In this document: in pieces, positions 45,211-54,959 of the stretch
Layout of the letters: each line of letters begins with the position of its first letter
How positions within the stretch are numbered: position 1 is the stretch's first letter
Origin: Rhodospirillales bacterium URHD0017
Lineage (GTDB): Bacteria > Pseudomonadota > Alphaproteobacteria > Reyranellales > Reyranellaceae
Direction of reading: 5' to 3'
DNA: 64,000 bases
Assembly: GCA_900110395.1 (NCBI GenBank)
Contig: FODP01000004.1
Coordinates: 154,951 to 218,950 of the forward strand
Translations under genes and position numbers: made by a program
The notes under the pieces: generated by a model
Seen by the model: the letters and a program-made list of their open reading frames with translations, nothing else
Databases searched by the model: none
What the model was told of the DNA's origin: nothing

Positions 45211-47454
45211 TCAATCCTTGAAGCGCTTGGCGCGAGGCCATCCTTTTTCGGGCATGCGCCCGGCCTGGGCGCGCTCGCCGCGCCAGAACTTCAGTTCGCC
45301 CGCCGGGATGACGCGGTTGGCCCACGGCAGACCGTCCGCGATCCGGAAGGCCTGCGCGTCCGACAGCCGATCGTTCTTGGACTTCTGCAAGGTCACGCCG
45401 CGGCCACGGCCCATCTCCGGCACCTGCTCCATCGGGAAGATCAGGAGCTTGCGGCCTTCGCTCAACGCGGCGATCGAATCGGCGCCTTCCGGCACGACGG
45501 CGAAGGCCTGCGCCTTCTCCTTGTCGGCGAGGTTCAGCACCTGCCTGCCGTTCTTGGTCTGGGCCACGACCTCGTCCTCGGGGACGATGAAGCCGCGGCC
45601 GGCATCCGAGGCGACCAGAAACTTGCGGCCGCCCTTCAGCACCTCGAGCGTCACGATATCCTGCTCGTTGCCGAGCTCGATCATCAGGCGGATCGGCTCG
45701 CCATGGCCGCGCGCGCTCGGCAGCTTGTCGCAGCCCAAGGTGTAGAAGCGGCCGTTGGTGCCGAACACCAGGATCTTGTCGGTCGACTGGGCGTGGACCG
45801 CGAAGCGCGGGCCGTCGCCTTCCTTGTACTTGAGCTCGCCGGCCGCCCTGTCGTCGAGATGGCCCTTTGCGGCACGGATCCAGCCCTTGTCGGAGCACAC
45901 GATGGTGACGGGCTCGCGCTCGACGAAGTCCTCAACCGCATGCTCGACCTCGGCCGGAGCGTCGGCGAGCTCGGTGCGGCGGCGGCCGAGGGGAGTCTTG
46001 CCGCCGAACTTGCGCTTGGTCTCCTGCACCTCGTCGCCGATCTTGCCCCACTGCAGCTTCTCGTCCTTCAAGAGCGCCTTGAGGTCGCGGCGCTCGGCCG
46101 TGAGCTTCTTGTGCTCGCCCTTGATCTCGAACTCTTCCAGCCGGCGCAGCGCGCGCAGCCGCATGTTGAGGATGGCCTCGGCCTGCAGGTCGGTGAGCTT
46201 GAAGGCCTTGATCATCTTGGGCTTGGGCTCGTCCTCCTCGCGGATGATCTTGATCAGCTTGTCGAGGTTGAGATAGGCGATCAGGTAGCCGTCGAGGATT
46301 TCCAGGCGCCGCTCGATCTCGGCCAGCCGGAAGGTCGAGCGCCGCACCAGCACTTCGCGGCGATGGTCGAGGAAGGCCTGCAGCGCCTCGCGCAGGTCCA
46401 TGACGCGCGGCGTGTTGTCCTTGTCGAGGACATTGAGGTTGAGTGGAAAGCGGATCTCGAGGTCGGTTTGCCGGAAGAGCTGCTCCATCAGCAGCTCGGC
46501 CGGCACCTGGCCGGTCCGGGGCTCGAGCACGATGCGCACGTCGTCGGCCGATTCGTCGCGCACGTCCTCGAGGATCGGCAACTTCTTGGCATTGATGATC
46601 TCGGCGATGCGCTCGATCAGCTTGCCCTTCTGCACCTGGTAGGGGATCTCGGTGACGATGATGCGGTACTGGCCGCGCGGCAGCTCTTCCTTCTCCCACT
46701 TGGCGCGCAGGCGGAAGGCGCCACGGCCGGTCTTGTAGGCCTCGACGATGGCGTCGCGCGGCTCCACCAGAATGCCGCCGGTCGGGAAGTCCGGTCCCTT
46801 GACCAGGTCGACCAGCGTGTCGATGCGGGCGTTGGGTGTCTTGATCAGGTGGAGCAGCGCATCGCAGAGCTCGCCGGCATTGTGCGGCGGGATCGAGCAC
46901 GCCATGCCGACGGCAATGCCCGCCGCGCCGTTGGCCAAAAGGTTGGGGAAGCCGCCGGGCAGCACGATCGGCTCCTCGGTCGAGCCGTCGTAGTTGGGGC
47001 GGAAGTCGACGGCGTTCTCGTCGATGCCGGCGAGCAGGGCCTCGGCGACCTCGGTCAGGCGGGCCTCGGTGTAGCGCATGGCGGCCGGGTTATCGCCGTC
47101 GATATTGCCGAAGTTGCCCTGCCCCTCGATCAGCGGGTAACGGGCGGCGAATTCCTGGGCAAGACGCACCAGGGCGTCATAGATCGACTGGTCGCCGTGC
47201 GGGTGATACTGGCCGATGACGTCGCCGACCACGCGCGCGCTCTTCTTGAAGGCGCTGTTGGGGTCGAGCCGCAGCTGGCGCATGGCGTAGAGCAGCCGGC
47301 GATGGACCGGCTTCAAGCCGTCGCGCACATCGGGCAGCGAGCGCGCCATGATCGTGCTGAGCGCATAGGAGAGGTAGCGCTCGCTCAGCGCATCTCCGAA
47401 CTGCACCGGCTTGATCGCTGCCAGCGGAACGACGTTGGTGCTGCGTTTTGCCAT
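45211..47454 (-). CDS. parC: DNA topoisomerase IV subunit A
   Basis: A 747-residue type IIA topoisomerase subunit. The quinolone-region helix is GQYHPHGDQSIYDALVRLAQ (about 78-97) and the catalytic tyrosine is in AAMRYTEARLT (Y129 approximately). GFPNLLANGAAGIAVGMACSIPPHN follows. The C terminus has degenerate blades (about 500-747) without the QRRGGRG box that marks GyrA, so it is ParC. It acts with ParE in chromosome decatenation; parE is not in the window. It sits between uppP and recO, all on the minus strand. Confidence 0.95.
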   Translation of the reverse strand: MAKRSTNVVPLAAIKPVQFGDALSERYLSYALSTIMARSLPDVRDGLKPVHRRLLYAMRQLRLDPNSAFKKSARVVGDVIGQYHPHGDQSIYDALVRLAQEFAARYPLIEGQGNFGNIDGDNPAAMRYTEARLTEVAEALLAGIDENAVDFRPNYDGSTEEPIVLPGGFPNLLANGAAGIAVGMACSIPPHNAGELCDALLHLIKTPNARIDTLVDLVKGPDFPTGGILVEPRDAIVEAYKTGRGAFRLRAKWEKEELPRGQYRIIVTEIPYQVQKGKLIERIAEIINAKKLPILEDVRDESADDVRIVLEPRTGQVPAELLMEQLFRQTDLEIRFPLNLNVLDKDNTPRVMDLREALQAFLDHRREVLVRRSTFRLAEIERRLEILDGYLIAYLNLDKLIKIIREEDEPKPKMIKAFKLTDLQAEAILNMRLRALRRLEEFEIKGEHKKLTAERRDLKALLKDEKLQWGKIGDEVQETKRKFGGKTPLGRRRTELADAPAEVEHAVEDFVEREPVTIVCSDKGWIRAAKGHLDDRAAGELKYKEGDGPRFAVHAQSTDKILVFGTNGRFYTLGCDKLPSARGHGEPIRLMIELGNEQDIVTLEVLKGGRKFLVASDAGRGFIVPEDEVVAQTKNGRQVLNLADKEKAQAFAVVPEGADSIAALSEGRKLLIFPMEQVPEMGRGRGVTLQKSKNDRLSDAQAFRIADGLPWANRVIPAGELKFWRGERAQAGRMPEKGWPRAKRFKD

Positions 47455-47504
47455 CTACGGGTACTGAGGGGACCGACTGTGGTTCATGCCACAGCCATTT
47501 GTGA

Positions 47505-48221
47505 TTAGCGTTGCAGGGTTTCCATAAATCTCGCCCGCGCGGCAGGCAAGGGCTTGTTGTGTGGCCAAAACACGTGCCGCTCCAGGAAATAGCCCGTCAA
47601 ATCGAGGCCTTTGCGCAGCTCTTCGTTGTCGGCCGGCAGGCCGCCGGTGGACAAAAAGGCCGGCAATTCGACCAGCTTGTCCTTGTAGGGCTCGGCGGCG
47701 GCCCGGCTCACCGCGCGTCCGGTCTTGGGTGAGACATACCCCAGATCCTCGGTGGCGCCGGTTGCCGCACACTTGGTGAGATCGAGACCGAAGCCCAGCT
47801 CCTGCAGAAGCCCGAGCTCCAGCCGCACATAGATCGCCGGCCAGCCGGGATGGTCGAGCGCACCCAGCAGGGCGGAGAAACCATCGAACATCGCCGGATG
47901 CGGCTCCCGCTCGGGCAAGGCGGCGTCGAGCAAGGCACAGGCGGCACTGAGGCCCGCGAGCTGGGCGGCATCGTCCAGCGCGCGCGCCGCGTGCGGCTCG
48001 CGCAGCTCGCCCGCATAGTTGCCGAGCTGCTCGGACAGCCGCGCCCGCCAGCTCACCTCGACGAGATTGCCGGGCAGCCAGACCGGCCGCGCGCGCCGCG
48101 AGCCACCGCCCGGCACGAAGCCGGCGTGGCGGCCATGGTCATGCGTCAGCAACGCCACGACCATCCCGCCCTCACCGTGCGGCCGCGCCGACAGCACGAT
48201 GCCCTGGTCGGTCCACTCCAT
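47505..48221 (-). CDS. recO: DNA repair protein RecO
   Basis: A 238-residue RecO. The N-terminal OB domain begins MEWTDQGIVLSARPHGEGG, and LLTHDHGRHAGFVPGG follows. The helical C-terminal part has LRLELGLLQELGFGLDLTKC (about 133-152) and an SRAAAEPYKDKLV segment. It loads RecA with RecR. ATG 48221 starts the recognised N terminus; a 20-codon extension upstream is rejected. Between recO and era lie about 80 bp. Confidence 0.92.
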   Translation of the reverse strand: MEWTDQGIVLSARPHGEGGMVVALLTHDHGRHAGFVPGGGSRRARPVWLPGNLVEVSWRARLSEQLGNYAGELREPHAARALDDAAQLAGLSAACALLDAALPEREPHPAMFDGFSALLGALDHPGWPAIYVRLELGLLQELGFGLDLTKCAATGATEDLGYVSPKTGRAVSRAAAEPYKDKLVELPAFLSTGGLPADNEELRKGLDLTGYFLERHVFWPHNKPLPAARARFMETLQR

Positions 48222-48304
48222 GGCTCGTGTATGACGGCTTTGGCGGTGACGCGCCAGACGGCGACCGGCGCCAAGCTTCATGCGCGCGGTCCGGAAGAGG
48301 AAGA

Positions 48305-49228
48305 CTAAGGCTCGTAGTCCAATCCGATGGCCCGATAGTGCGCCGGGTCATCGGCCCAGCGCTCGCTCACCTTCACGTGCAGGAAGAGATGCACCGGCCG
48401 CTCCAGCATCTGGGAAAGCTCGTGCCGGGCGCGGGCGCCGATCTGCTTGATCTTCGTGCCGCCCTTGCCGAGCACGATGGCGCGCTGGCCCTCGCGCTGG
48501 ACGTGGATGATCTGCTCGATGCGCGTGCTGCCGTCGGGCCGGTCTTCCCACTTCTCGGTCTCGACCGCGGCCTCGTAGGGCAGTTCCTGGTGGAGCTGCA
48601 GGAAGACCTGCTCGCGCGTGACCTCGGCGGCGAGCAGGCGCAGCGGCAGGTCGGCGGCCTGGTCCTCGGGATAGAGGAACGGGCTCTCCGGCAACGCCGC
48701 CGCCAGGGTGGCGAGGATATCCTTGATGCCGTCCTGCTTCAGCGCGCTCACCATGAAGGTGCGCTCGAAGGGCAGCCGGGCGTTCAGGTCGGCCGTCAGC
48801 GTGAGCAGCTTCTCGCGCTCCACCAGGTCGATCTTGTTCAGGATCAGGTAGCGCGGGGCACGCTGCTCCTTCAGCCGCTCGATGATCGCCTGCGTCTCCT
48901 GTCCAACGCCGCGTTCGGCATCGACGACCAGGGCCACGACGTCGGCGTCCTCGGCGCCCTGCCAGGCCGCCGCGACCATGGCGCGCTCGAGCCGGCGCTT
49001 GGCGATGCGGAAGATGCCCGGCGTGTCGACCAGCACGACCTGCGCGCGGCCGCCATCGTCCGGGAGGTCGGTCATGGCGATGCCGATCACGCGCATGCGC
49101 GTGGTCTGCACCTTGGGCGACACGATCGAGACCTTCGAGCCGACCAGCGCATTGACCAGTGTCGACTTGCCGGCGTTGGGCGCGCCGACGATGGCGGCAA
49201 AGCCCGCGCGTGTGCGTTCGCCTGTCAT
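48305..49228 (-). CDS. era: GTPase Era
   Basis: A 307-residue Era. G1 is GAPNAGKSTLVNAL (about 14-27), G3 DTPG, G4 NKID, and the KH domain near residue 235 shows IHVQREGQRAIVLGKGGTKIKQIG. Era binds the 3' end of 16S rRNA in small-subunit assembly. The ATG at 49228 overlaps the TGA of rnc (ATGA). Confidence 0.96.
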   Translation of the reverse strand: MTGERTRAGFAAIVGAPNAGKSTLVNALVGSKVSIVSPKVQTTRMRVIGIAMTDLPDDGGRAQVVLVDTPGIFRIAKRRLERAMVAAAWQGAEDADVVALVVDAERGVGQETQAIIERLKEQRAPRYLILNKIDLVEREKLLTLTADLNARLPFERTFMVSALKQDGIKDILATLAAALPESPFLYPEDQAADLPLRLLAAEVTREQVFLQLHQELPYEAAVETEKWEDRPDGSTRIEQIIHVQREGQRAIVLGKGGTKIKQIGARARHELSQMLERPVHLFLHVKVSERWADDPAHYRAIGLDYEP

Positions 49229-49980
49229 GACTTGCTCAACTGCTCGAGCATAAAGGTCGCCGCCGCGCTCTCCGCTTCGCGCTTGGTGAGCCCGCGCCCT
49301 TGCGCCGGCGGCAGCTTGCCGACCGTGACCTCGACCAGGAACACCGGCTCGTGCTCGCTGCCCTCGCGGCCGATCTGCTTATAGGAGGGCAGCGCCAGTC
49401 CCCGGCCCTGCGCCCATTCCTGCAGCTGGGTCTTGGGCGGACGCGGCGCGGGATGCTGGCTGCCCAGCCGCTCGCCCCACAGGCGCTCGACGACGGCACC
49501 GGCCGCCTCGAAGCCGGCATCGACGAAGACGGCCCCTAGAAGCGCCTCCAGCATGTCGGCCAGGATGGTGGGCGTGGCCTTGGGCGCGCCACGATAGGCG
49601 ATGCGATGGTCTTTCAGGCCGATCGCTTCGGCGATCTCGCCCAGGGTGCGCGCGCTGACCAGCGCGGCATGGCGGCGGGCGAGCTGGCCCTCTCGCTCGT
49701 GGGGGAAGCGCCGCAGCAGGAGATCGGCCATGGCCAGCGACAGCACCCGGTCGCCGAGAAATTCCAGCCGTTCGTTGCCGTGCGGGAAGGCGGCCTTCAG
49801 GTCGGGGCGTTTGTCGAGGGTGCCGCGGTGGGTCAGCGCCTCGACGGCGAGCTCGGCGCGCTTGAAGGAATGGCCGAGCCTGTCGCTCAGCGACGCGAGA
49901 TCGACGTCGCCCGGAGTCACGGGGGCCGCCTTCAGTGGATGGCCTGGAAGAAGCGGCTGAAGCGGATCGCTGTTGGCCAT
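49225..49980 (-). CDS. rnc: Ribonuclease III
   Basis: A 251-residue double-strand-specific endonuclease. The catalytic signature is NERLEFLGDRVLSLAMADLLL (about 69-89); the second acidic site is in DMLEALLGAVFVDAG. A dsRNA-binding domain occupies the last 70 residues (PKTQLQEWAQGRGLALPSY to the end). ATG 49980 has ggag 8 bases upstream but lies 49 bases inside lepB; GTG 49920 just after the lepB stop is an alternative. Order lepB-rnc-era is universal in the group. Confidence 0.94.
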   Translation of the reverse strand: MANSDPLQPLLPGHPLKAAPVTPGDVDLASLSDRLGHSFKRAELAVEALTHRGTLDKRPDLKAAFPHGNERLEFLGDRVLSLAMADLLLRRFPHEREGQLARRHAALVSARTLGEIAEAIGLKDHRIAYRGAPKATPTILADMLEALLGAVFVDAGFEAAGAVVERLWGERLGSQHPAPRPPKTQLQEWAQGRGLALPSYKQIGREGSEHEPVFLVEVTVGKLPPAQGRGLTKREAESAAATFMLEQLSKS

Positions 49981-50756
49981 TTCCACGGCTCCAGCCAACC
50001 GGCAGCCGACGGATCGTGCGAGAAGAAGATGAACTCGGCGCGCCCGACCAGGTTCTCGGCCGGCACGTACCAGCCGAGCTGGTCGCGATCGCGTGTCGAG
50101 CCCGAGAAGTCACGCAACATCAGTCGCGTTCGGCTGTCGAGAGAATCGTCGCGATTGTCGCCCATGACGAAGTAGTTGCCCGCCGGCACCAGGAACTCCG
50201 GCGTGTTGTCGGCCATGCCGTTGTCGGTGTACTCGAGCACGGTGAAGCTGCGGCCGTTGGGCAGGGTCTCCTTGTAGAGCGTGCCCTTCTGGTAGTGGCC
50301 GTTGGTGCCCTTCACGTAGTCGCCGATGCGGAGCCGGTCGACCGCCTGGCCGTTGATGTGCAGCACGCCGTTGGTCACCTGGATGCGGTCGCCCGGCATG
50401 CCGACGATGCGCTTGATGTAGTCGGTCCGGTTCAGCCCCTGCCCCTGGTCACCGGGATACTTGAACACCGCGACGTCGCCGCGCTCGGGCGGCGAGCCGA
50501 AGATACGGCCCGGAAACATGCCCATCGAGAACGGGAAGGAGTGCTTGCTGTAGCCGTAGGAATACTTCGAGACGAACAGGTAGTCGCCGACCAGCAGCGT
50601 CGGGATCATCGAGCCCGAGGGGATGTTGAAGGGTTCGATGGCGAAAGTCCGCACCACGAGCGCAATCAAAACGGCATAGACCACCGTGCGGATGGTCTCG
50701 CCCCATCCGCCCGCCTTCTCCTGTCCGCGCTTGCGCCGTTCAGCCACGTCCGTCAT
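49932..50756 (-). CDS. lepB: Signal peptidase I
   Basis: A 274-residue membrane peptidase. One membrane segment (about 22-40, TVVYAVLIALVVRTFAI) is followed by the catalytic serine in IPSGSMIPTL (S49) and the catalytic lysine in DYIKRIVGMPGDRI (K115). GDNRDDSLDSR and later boxes complete the family pattern. It cleaves Sec and Tat leaders outside the membrane. ATG 50756 starts a normal N terminus; a longer frame is rejected. Gap to acpS is 109 bp. Confidence 0.95.
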   Translation of the reverse strand: MTDVAERRKRGQEKAGGWGETIRTVVYAVLIALVVRTFAIEPFNIPSGSMIPTLLVGDYLFVSKYSYGYSKHSFPFSMGMFPGRIFGSPPERGDVAVFKYPGDQGQGLNRTDYIKRIVGMPGDRIQVTNGVLHINGQAVDRLRIGDYVKGTNGHYQKGTLYKETLPNGRSFTVLEYTDNGMADNTPEFLVPAGNYFVMGDNRDDSLDSRTRLMLRDFSGSTRDRDQLGWYVPAENLVGRAEFIFFSHDPSAAGWLEPWKWPTAIRFSRFFQAIH

Positions 50757-50865
50757 CGCCGTAACCAGTCCAAACGAGCCGCTCCTGTAGCAGGGCACGG
50801 GGCGGCTGTCTCTCCCACCCCCGCCGCGACATGGAAGCGCTGCAGAATCAAGTATTTAGGAGGAA

Positions 50866-51267
50866 TCATGCGCGGGTAACCGCCGAAATGATCACGATCG
50901 CCTGCGCCATGGGATATTCGTCGGTCAAAGTCAGGTCGATTTGCGGCGACATTCCGGCCGGCGTGATCTCCTGCAGGCGGGCCAGCGCGCCCCCGCTGAG
51001 CGCCATGGTCGGCTTGCCGCCCCGCTGGTTGATCACGCCCATGTCGCGCCAGAACACGCCGCGGCGCAGGCCGGTGCCAAGCGCCTTGGCGCAGGCCTCC
51101 TTGGCGGCGAAGCGCTTGGCGTAGCTCGCCGCCCGCGTCGCCCGGCCCTCGGAGCGCTTCTGTTCGATCTCGGTGAAGATGCGCTGCACGAAGCGGTCGC
51201 CGAAGCGTTCCAGCGACTTCTCGATCCGCCTGATGTCGCAAAGATCGTTGCCGAGGCCGATGATCAC
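50866..51267 (-). CDS. acpS: Holo-[acyl-carrier-protein] synthase
   Basis: A 133-residue 4'-phosphopantetheinyl transferase. The signature [22 protein letters not shown] opens the protein and the magnesium-binding [18 protein letters not shown] lies at about 48-65. It attaches phosphopantetheine to ACP for fatty acid synthesis. Its ATG overlaps the pdxJ stop (ATGA), so the two are coupled. Confidence 0.95.
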   Translation of the reverse strand: MIIGLGNDLCDIRRIEKSLERFGDRFVQRIFTEIEQKRSEGRATRAASYAKRFAAKEACAKALGTGLRRGVFWRDMGVINQRGGKPTMALSGGALARLQEITPAGMSPQIDLTLTDEYPMAQAIVIISAVTRA

Positions 51268-52007
51268 GCCTGACCTCGTGCGACGTCCATCAGGCGGCGC
51301 ATCTCGCGGATCGCAGGTTCCAGGCCGACGAAGATCGCCTCGCCGATCAGGAAGTGGCCGATATTGAGCTCACGCACGTTGGCGATGGCGGCGATCGGCC
51401 CGACGTTCTCGTAGTTGAGGCCGTGGCCGGCATGGCATTCGAGGCCGAGCTGCTGGCAGAACGCGGCGGCCTTCTGGATGCGCAGAAGTTCGGCGTGGCG
51501 TTCGGCGCCTTCGATTTCGCAGTAACGGCCGGTATGGAGCTCGACCACCGGCGCGCCGAGCTGCACCGCCATCTCGAGCTGGCGCGGGTCGGCCTCGATG
51601 AACAGCGAGACGCGGATGCCGGCATCGCTCAGCCGCGCCACCAGCGGCTTCAGATGATTGTGCTGGCCCACGGCGTCGAGCCCGCCTTCGGTGGTCCGCT
51701 CTTCGCGCTTCTCGGGCACGATGCAGGCGGCATGCGGGCGGTGACGCAGGGCGATCGCCACCATCTCCTCGGTCGCCGCCATCTCGAAGTTGAGCGGCAG
51801 TTCGATCGCATCCATCAGACGGGCGATGTCGTCGTCGATGATGTGGCGGCGATCCTCGCGCAGGTGCGCGGTGATGCCGTCGGCGCCGGCCTTGGCCGCG
51901 AGCTGGGCGGCGCGCAGCGGATCGGGCGTGGGCGTGCCGCGTGCGTTGCGCACGGTGGCGACGTGGTCGATGTTCACGCCGAGACGCTGACGGGGAAGCG
52001 GAGGCAT
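51264..52007 (-). CDS. pdxJ: Pyridoxine 5'-phosphate synthase
   Basis: A 247-residue TIM-barrel enzyme making pyridoxine phosphate from deoxyxylulose phosphate and 3-amino-2-oxopropyl phosphate. Family motifs are [17 protein letters not shown] (about 8-24), [16 protein letters not shown] (about 41-56) and [16 protein letters not shown] (about 194-209). gcggag precedes the ATG. Upstream lies a palindromic repeat and rsh. Confidence 0.96.
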   Translation of the reverse strand: MPPLPRQRLGVNIDHVATVRNARGTPTPDPLRAAQLAAKAGADGITAHLREDRRHIIDDDIARLMDAIELPLNFEMAATEEMVAIALRHRPHAACIVPEKREERTTEGGLDAVGQHNHLKPLVARLSDAGIRVSLFIEADPRQLEMAVQLGAPVVELHTGRYCEIEGAERHAELLRIQKAAAFCQQLGLECHAGHGLNYENVGPIAAIANVRELNIGHFLIGEAIFVGLEPAIREMRRLMDVARGQA

Positions 52008-52021
52008 TTACTCACTCCTCT

Positions 52022-52099
52022 GCTGGGGGCGCGCCACTCCAGTGGCGCGTCCATGTCGGCGTCGACGAAGACGCGGCACTGGAGTGGCGCGCCCCCAGC
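52022..52099. repeat. Interspersed inverted repeat (gcgccactc family)
   Basis: Perfect 23-base arms at 52022-52044 and 52077-52099 (gctgggggcgcgccactcca type) with a 32-base loop. It is the third copy of the family found at 6451 and 33837, and lies between rsh and pdxJ. Confidence 0.9.
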
Positions 52100-52123
52100 G
52101 CACGACCATATGGGCGAGGAGGA

Positions 52124-54307
52124 TCAATTCCGTGCGCGCTCGACCGCATTGATGGCCGGTGTCGCGCGCAGCGCCGCGGTGATGTTGGCGAGGTGCTTCA
52201 CGTCGTTGACCTCGACGTCGATCACCATGTCGAAGAAATCCATCGACCGGTTGACGATGCGCAGGTTGGAGATGTTGCCCTCGTGGCGGGCGATCACCGT
52301 CGAGAGCTTGGACAGGCTGCCCGGCTGGTTGGCCACCGTGACTTTCAGGCGGCCGGTATAGATGCCGGGGGCGCCCTCGCTCACCGAATCCCAGCCGACA
52401 TCGATCCAGCGCTCGGGCGCTTCCGAGAAGCTCTCGAGCGTGGCGCAGTCGATGGTGTGGATCGTGACGCCCTTGCCGGTGGTGATGATGCCGACGATGC
52501 GGTCGCCCGGCAGCGGATGGCAGCAGCGCGCGAAGTGCACCGCCATGCCGGGGATCAAACCGCGAATGGCGATCTGGCCGCCGGCGGCATCCTTCTTGGC
52601 CTTGGCGGCATCGGCCGCGGCCTTGTTGCGTGCGCGCGAGATCGGCACGACATCGGCGCCGCCGTCCTTGCGCTGCGGCTGCTTCAGGCCCGGATAGACC
52701 GCCGTGATGACCTCGCGCGAGGTGAAGAGGCCGGCGCCGACGGCGGCGATCAGGTCGTCGGTCGTGGCCTGCTTGAAGTTGGCACGCACGCCGTCGAGGC
52801 CTTTCTCAGTGACCTCGTAGCCCTCCTCGTGGAAGGTCTTGTCGAGCAGCGACTTGCCGAGCTGCAGATACTGCTCGCGCTGGCGCGTGCGGATGAAGCG
52901 GCGGATCGCGGCCTTGGCCTTGCCGGTGACGACGAAGCGTTCCCAGGTCGGCGACGGCGTCTGCGCCTTCGACGTGATGATCTCGACCTGGTCGCCGTTG
53001 GAGAGCTGCGTCCGTAGCGGCAGCATGCGGCCGTTGATCTTGGAGCCGACACAGGTGTCGCCGACCTGGCTGTGCACGGCGTAGGCGAAGTCGATCGGTG
53101 TCGCGCCCTTGGGCAGGGCGATCAGCTTGCCCTTGGGCGTGAAGCAGAACACCTGGTCGTGGAACATCTCGAGCTTGGTGTGCTCGAGGAATTCCTCAGC
53201 GTTGGGCGCCTTGTCGAGGATCTCGATCAGGCTGCGCAGCCAGGCGTACTGCGGCGCGTCGGTCGACGGGCCACCCTGCTTGTAGATCCAGTGGGCGGCG
53301 ACGCCGCGCTCGGCCTGGTCCTGCATCTCCTCGGTGCGGATCTGCAGCTCGATGCGCTGGCCCAGCGGGCCGATCACGCCGGTATGCAGCGAGCGGTAGC
53401 CGTTGGGCTTGGGCACCGAGATGTAGTCCTTGAAGCGGCCGGGGATCACCTGATAGCGGCCGTGGATCAGCCCGAGCGCCTGGTAGCACTGCGCGACGTC
53501 GGCCACGATGATGCGGAACGCCATGATGTCGGCAAGCTGCTCGAACGAGACGTTCTTGTTCTGCATCTTGCGCCAGATCGAATAGGGCGTCTTCTCGCGG
53601 CCGGAGACCTGCGCCTTGAGCCCGCCCTCCTTGAAGGTCTTGATCAGCTCGGCCTCGATCTCGGGCACCAGCCGCTCGCCGCGCTCGCGCAGATAATCCT
53701 GGCGCGCCAGCACCGAGGCGCGGCCGTCGGGGTTGAGCTCGGCGAAGGCGAGCTCCTCGAGCTCGCGCTTGACCCTCTCCATGCCGATGCGCGAGGCGAG
53801 CGGCGCGTAGAGGTCCATGGTCTCGTGCGCGATGCGGCGGCGCCGCGCCGGATCCTTGATGTGGTGCAGCGTGCGCATGTTGTGCAGGCGGTCGGCGAGC
53901 TTCACCAGGAGCACGCGGATGTCGGACGACATCGCCAACACGAGCTTGCGCAGGTTCTCGGCTTCCTTGGTGCTCTCGGACTGCACTTCCAGGCGGCTGA
54001 GCTTGGTGACGCCGTCGACCAGGCGGGCGACGTTCTCGCCGAACAGGCGGGCGATCTCCTCGCGCGTGGCGTCGGTGTCCTCGATCGTGTCGTGCAGCAG
54101 GCCGGTCACGATGGAAGCCGTGTCGAGCCTCATCTCGGCCAGGATGCCGGCGACCTCGACGGGATGGGAGAAATACGGGTCGCCCGAAGCGCGCAGCTGG
54201 GTGCCGTGCTTCTTCAGGCCATAGACGTAGGCGCGGTTCAGCATGTCCTCGTCCGCATCGGGATCGTAGGACTGCACGCGCTCAACGAGTTCGAACTGGC
54301 GAATCAT
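52124..54307 (-). CDS. rsh: Bifunctional (p)ppGpp synthetase/hydrolase (Rsh)
   Basis: A 727-residue Rel/Spo homologue. The hydrolase HD domain with GLLHDTIEDT lies at about 67-76, the synthetase with YISVPKPNGYRSLHT and IELQIRTEEMQ at about 300-330, the TGS domain at about 395-450 (LPKGATPIDFAYAVHS) and an ACT domain at the end. Both active sites look intact, as expected for the single alphaproteobacterial Rsh. It controls the stringent response. rpoZ is 94 bp upstream on the same strand. Confidence 0.96.
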   Translation of the reverse strand: MIRQFELVERVQSYDPDADEDMLNRAYVYGLKKHGTQLRASGDPYFSHPVEVAGILAEMRLDTASIVTGLLHDTIEDTDATREEIARLFGENVARLVDGVTKLSRLEVQSESTKEAENLRKLVLAMSSDIRVLLVKLADRLHNMRTLHHIKDPARRRRIAHETMDLYAPLASRIGMERVKRELEELAFAELNPDGRASVLARQDYLRERGERLVPEIEAELIKTFKEGGLKAQVSGREKTPYSIWRKMQNKNVSFEQLADIMAFRIIVADVAQCYQALGLIHGRYQVIPGRFKDYISVPKPNGYRSLHTGVIGPLGQRIELQIRTEEMQDQAERGVAAHWIYKQGGPSTDAPQYAWLRSLIEILDKAPNAEEFLEHTKLEMFHDQVFCFTPKGKLIALPKGATPIDFAYAVHSQVGDTCVGSKINGRMLPLRTQLSNGDQVEIITSKAQTPSPTWERFVVTGKAKAAIRRFIRTRQREQYLQLGKSLLDKTFHEEGYEVTEKGLDGVRANFKQATTDDLIAAVGAGLFTSREVITAVYPGLKQPQRKDGGADVVPISRARNKAAADAAKAKKDAAGGQIAIRGLIPGMAVHFARCCHPLPGDRIVGIITTGKGVTIHTIDCATLESFSEAPERWIDVGWDSVSEGAPGIYTGRLKVTVANQPGSLSKLSTVIARHEGNISNLRIVNRSMDFFDMVIDVEVNDVKHLANITAALRATPAINAVERARN

Positions 54308-54401
54308 GGCAATCGTCCATTATATGGGGACGATTGCGCTCACTCCATGCTGTTTGCGCGAATAGCTGGACCGAACCCAGCTAATGGCGCGACGCCGCCG
54401 A

Positions 54402-54764
54402 CTACTCGACGATGTCGTCTTCCTCGGCCATCGGCAGGGCCTTGGGCTGCGCGGCTTCGGCGCCGCCCTGGGCCAGCGCGGCGGCGAGCTCCTGCTCGAG
54501 CTCGGCCATCTCGTTGACCTCTTCGGGCTTGTCGATATCGGCGTGCTTCTGCATGCCCGAGATCAGCGCGTCCTTGAGCACGGCCTGGTCGAGCTTGACC
54601 TCGGCGATCTCGCGCAGCGCCACGACCGGGTTCTTGTCGCGGTCGCGATCGACGGTGATCTGCGCGCCAGCCGACACGTCGCGCGCACGCTGGGCGGCGA
54701 ACATGACGAGCTCAAAACGGTTGGGCACCTGCACGATGCAGTCTTCGACGGTGACGCGGGCCAT
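54402..54764 (-). CDS. rpoZ: RNA polymerase omega subunit
   Basis: A 120-residue omega subunit. [30 protein letters not shown] is the conserved start and [11 protein letters not shown] lies at about 44-54. The C-terminal 40 residues are acidic and variable. It helps assemble RNA polymerase and forms part of one ppGpp site, consistent with its pairing with rsh downstream. Confidence 0.95.
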   Translation of the reverse strand: MARVTVEDCIVQVPNRFELVMFAAQRARDVSAGAQITVDRDRDKNPVVALREIAEVKLDQAVLKDALISGMQKHADIDKPEEVNEMAELEQELAAALAQGGAEAAQPKALPMAEEDDIVE

Positions 54765-54851
54765 ACGGACCTCTGATTTCCAGGGAGCGGGCGGTTATAC
54801 GCGCCTACCCCCAAAAGACAAGGGATTTTGCCACTCCAAAGTCAACTCGGA

Positions 54852-54943
54852 TTCCTCTCCCCCTGTTAGGGAAGAGGCTAGGGGAGGGGGATCGACGGGC
54901 GTAACCCCCTCACCCAACCTCTCCCCCTCGCGGGGGAGAGGAG
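54852..54943. repeat. Interspersed paired-hairpin repeat
   Basis: cctctccccctgttagggaagagg and cctctccccctcgcgggggagagg face each other across a spacer with ggggaggggg and accccctcacc. It is the third copy of the family at 1 and 11081. It fills most of the 195 bp between folK and rpoZ. Confidence 0.85.
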
Positions 54944-54959
54944 CCTGACTACAGGCGGG

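Noticed and set aside
45115..47508. A 797-codon open frame antisense to parC
   Set aside because: It mirrors the ParC coding frame and has no recognisable domain; parC has every family motif and good context.
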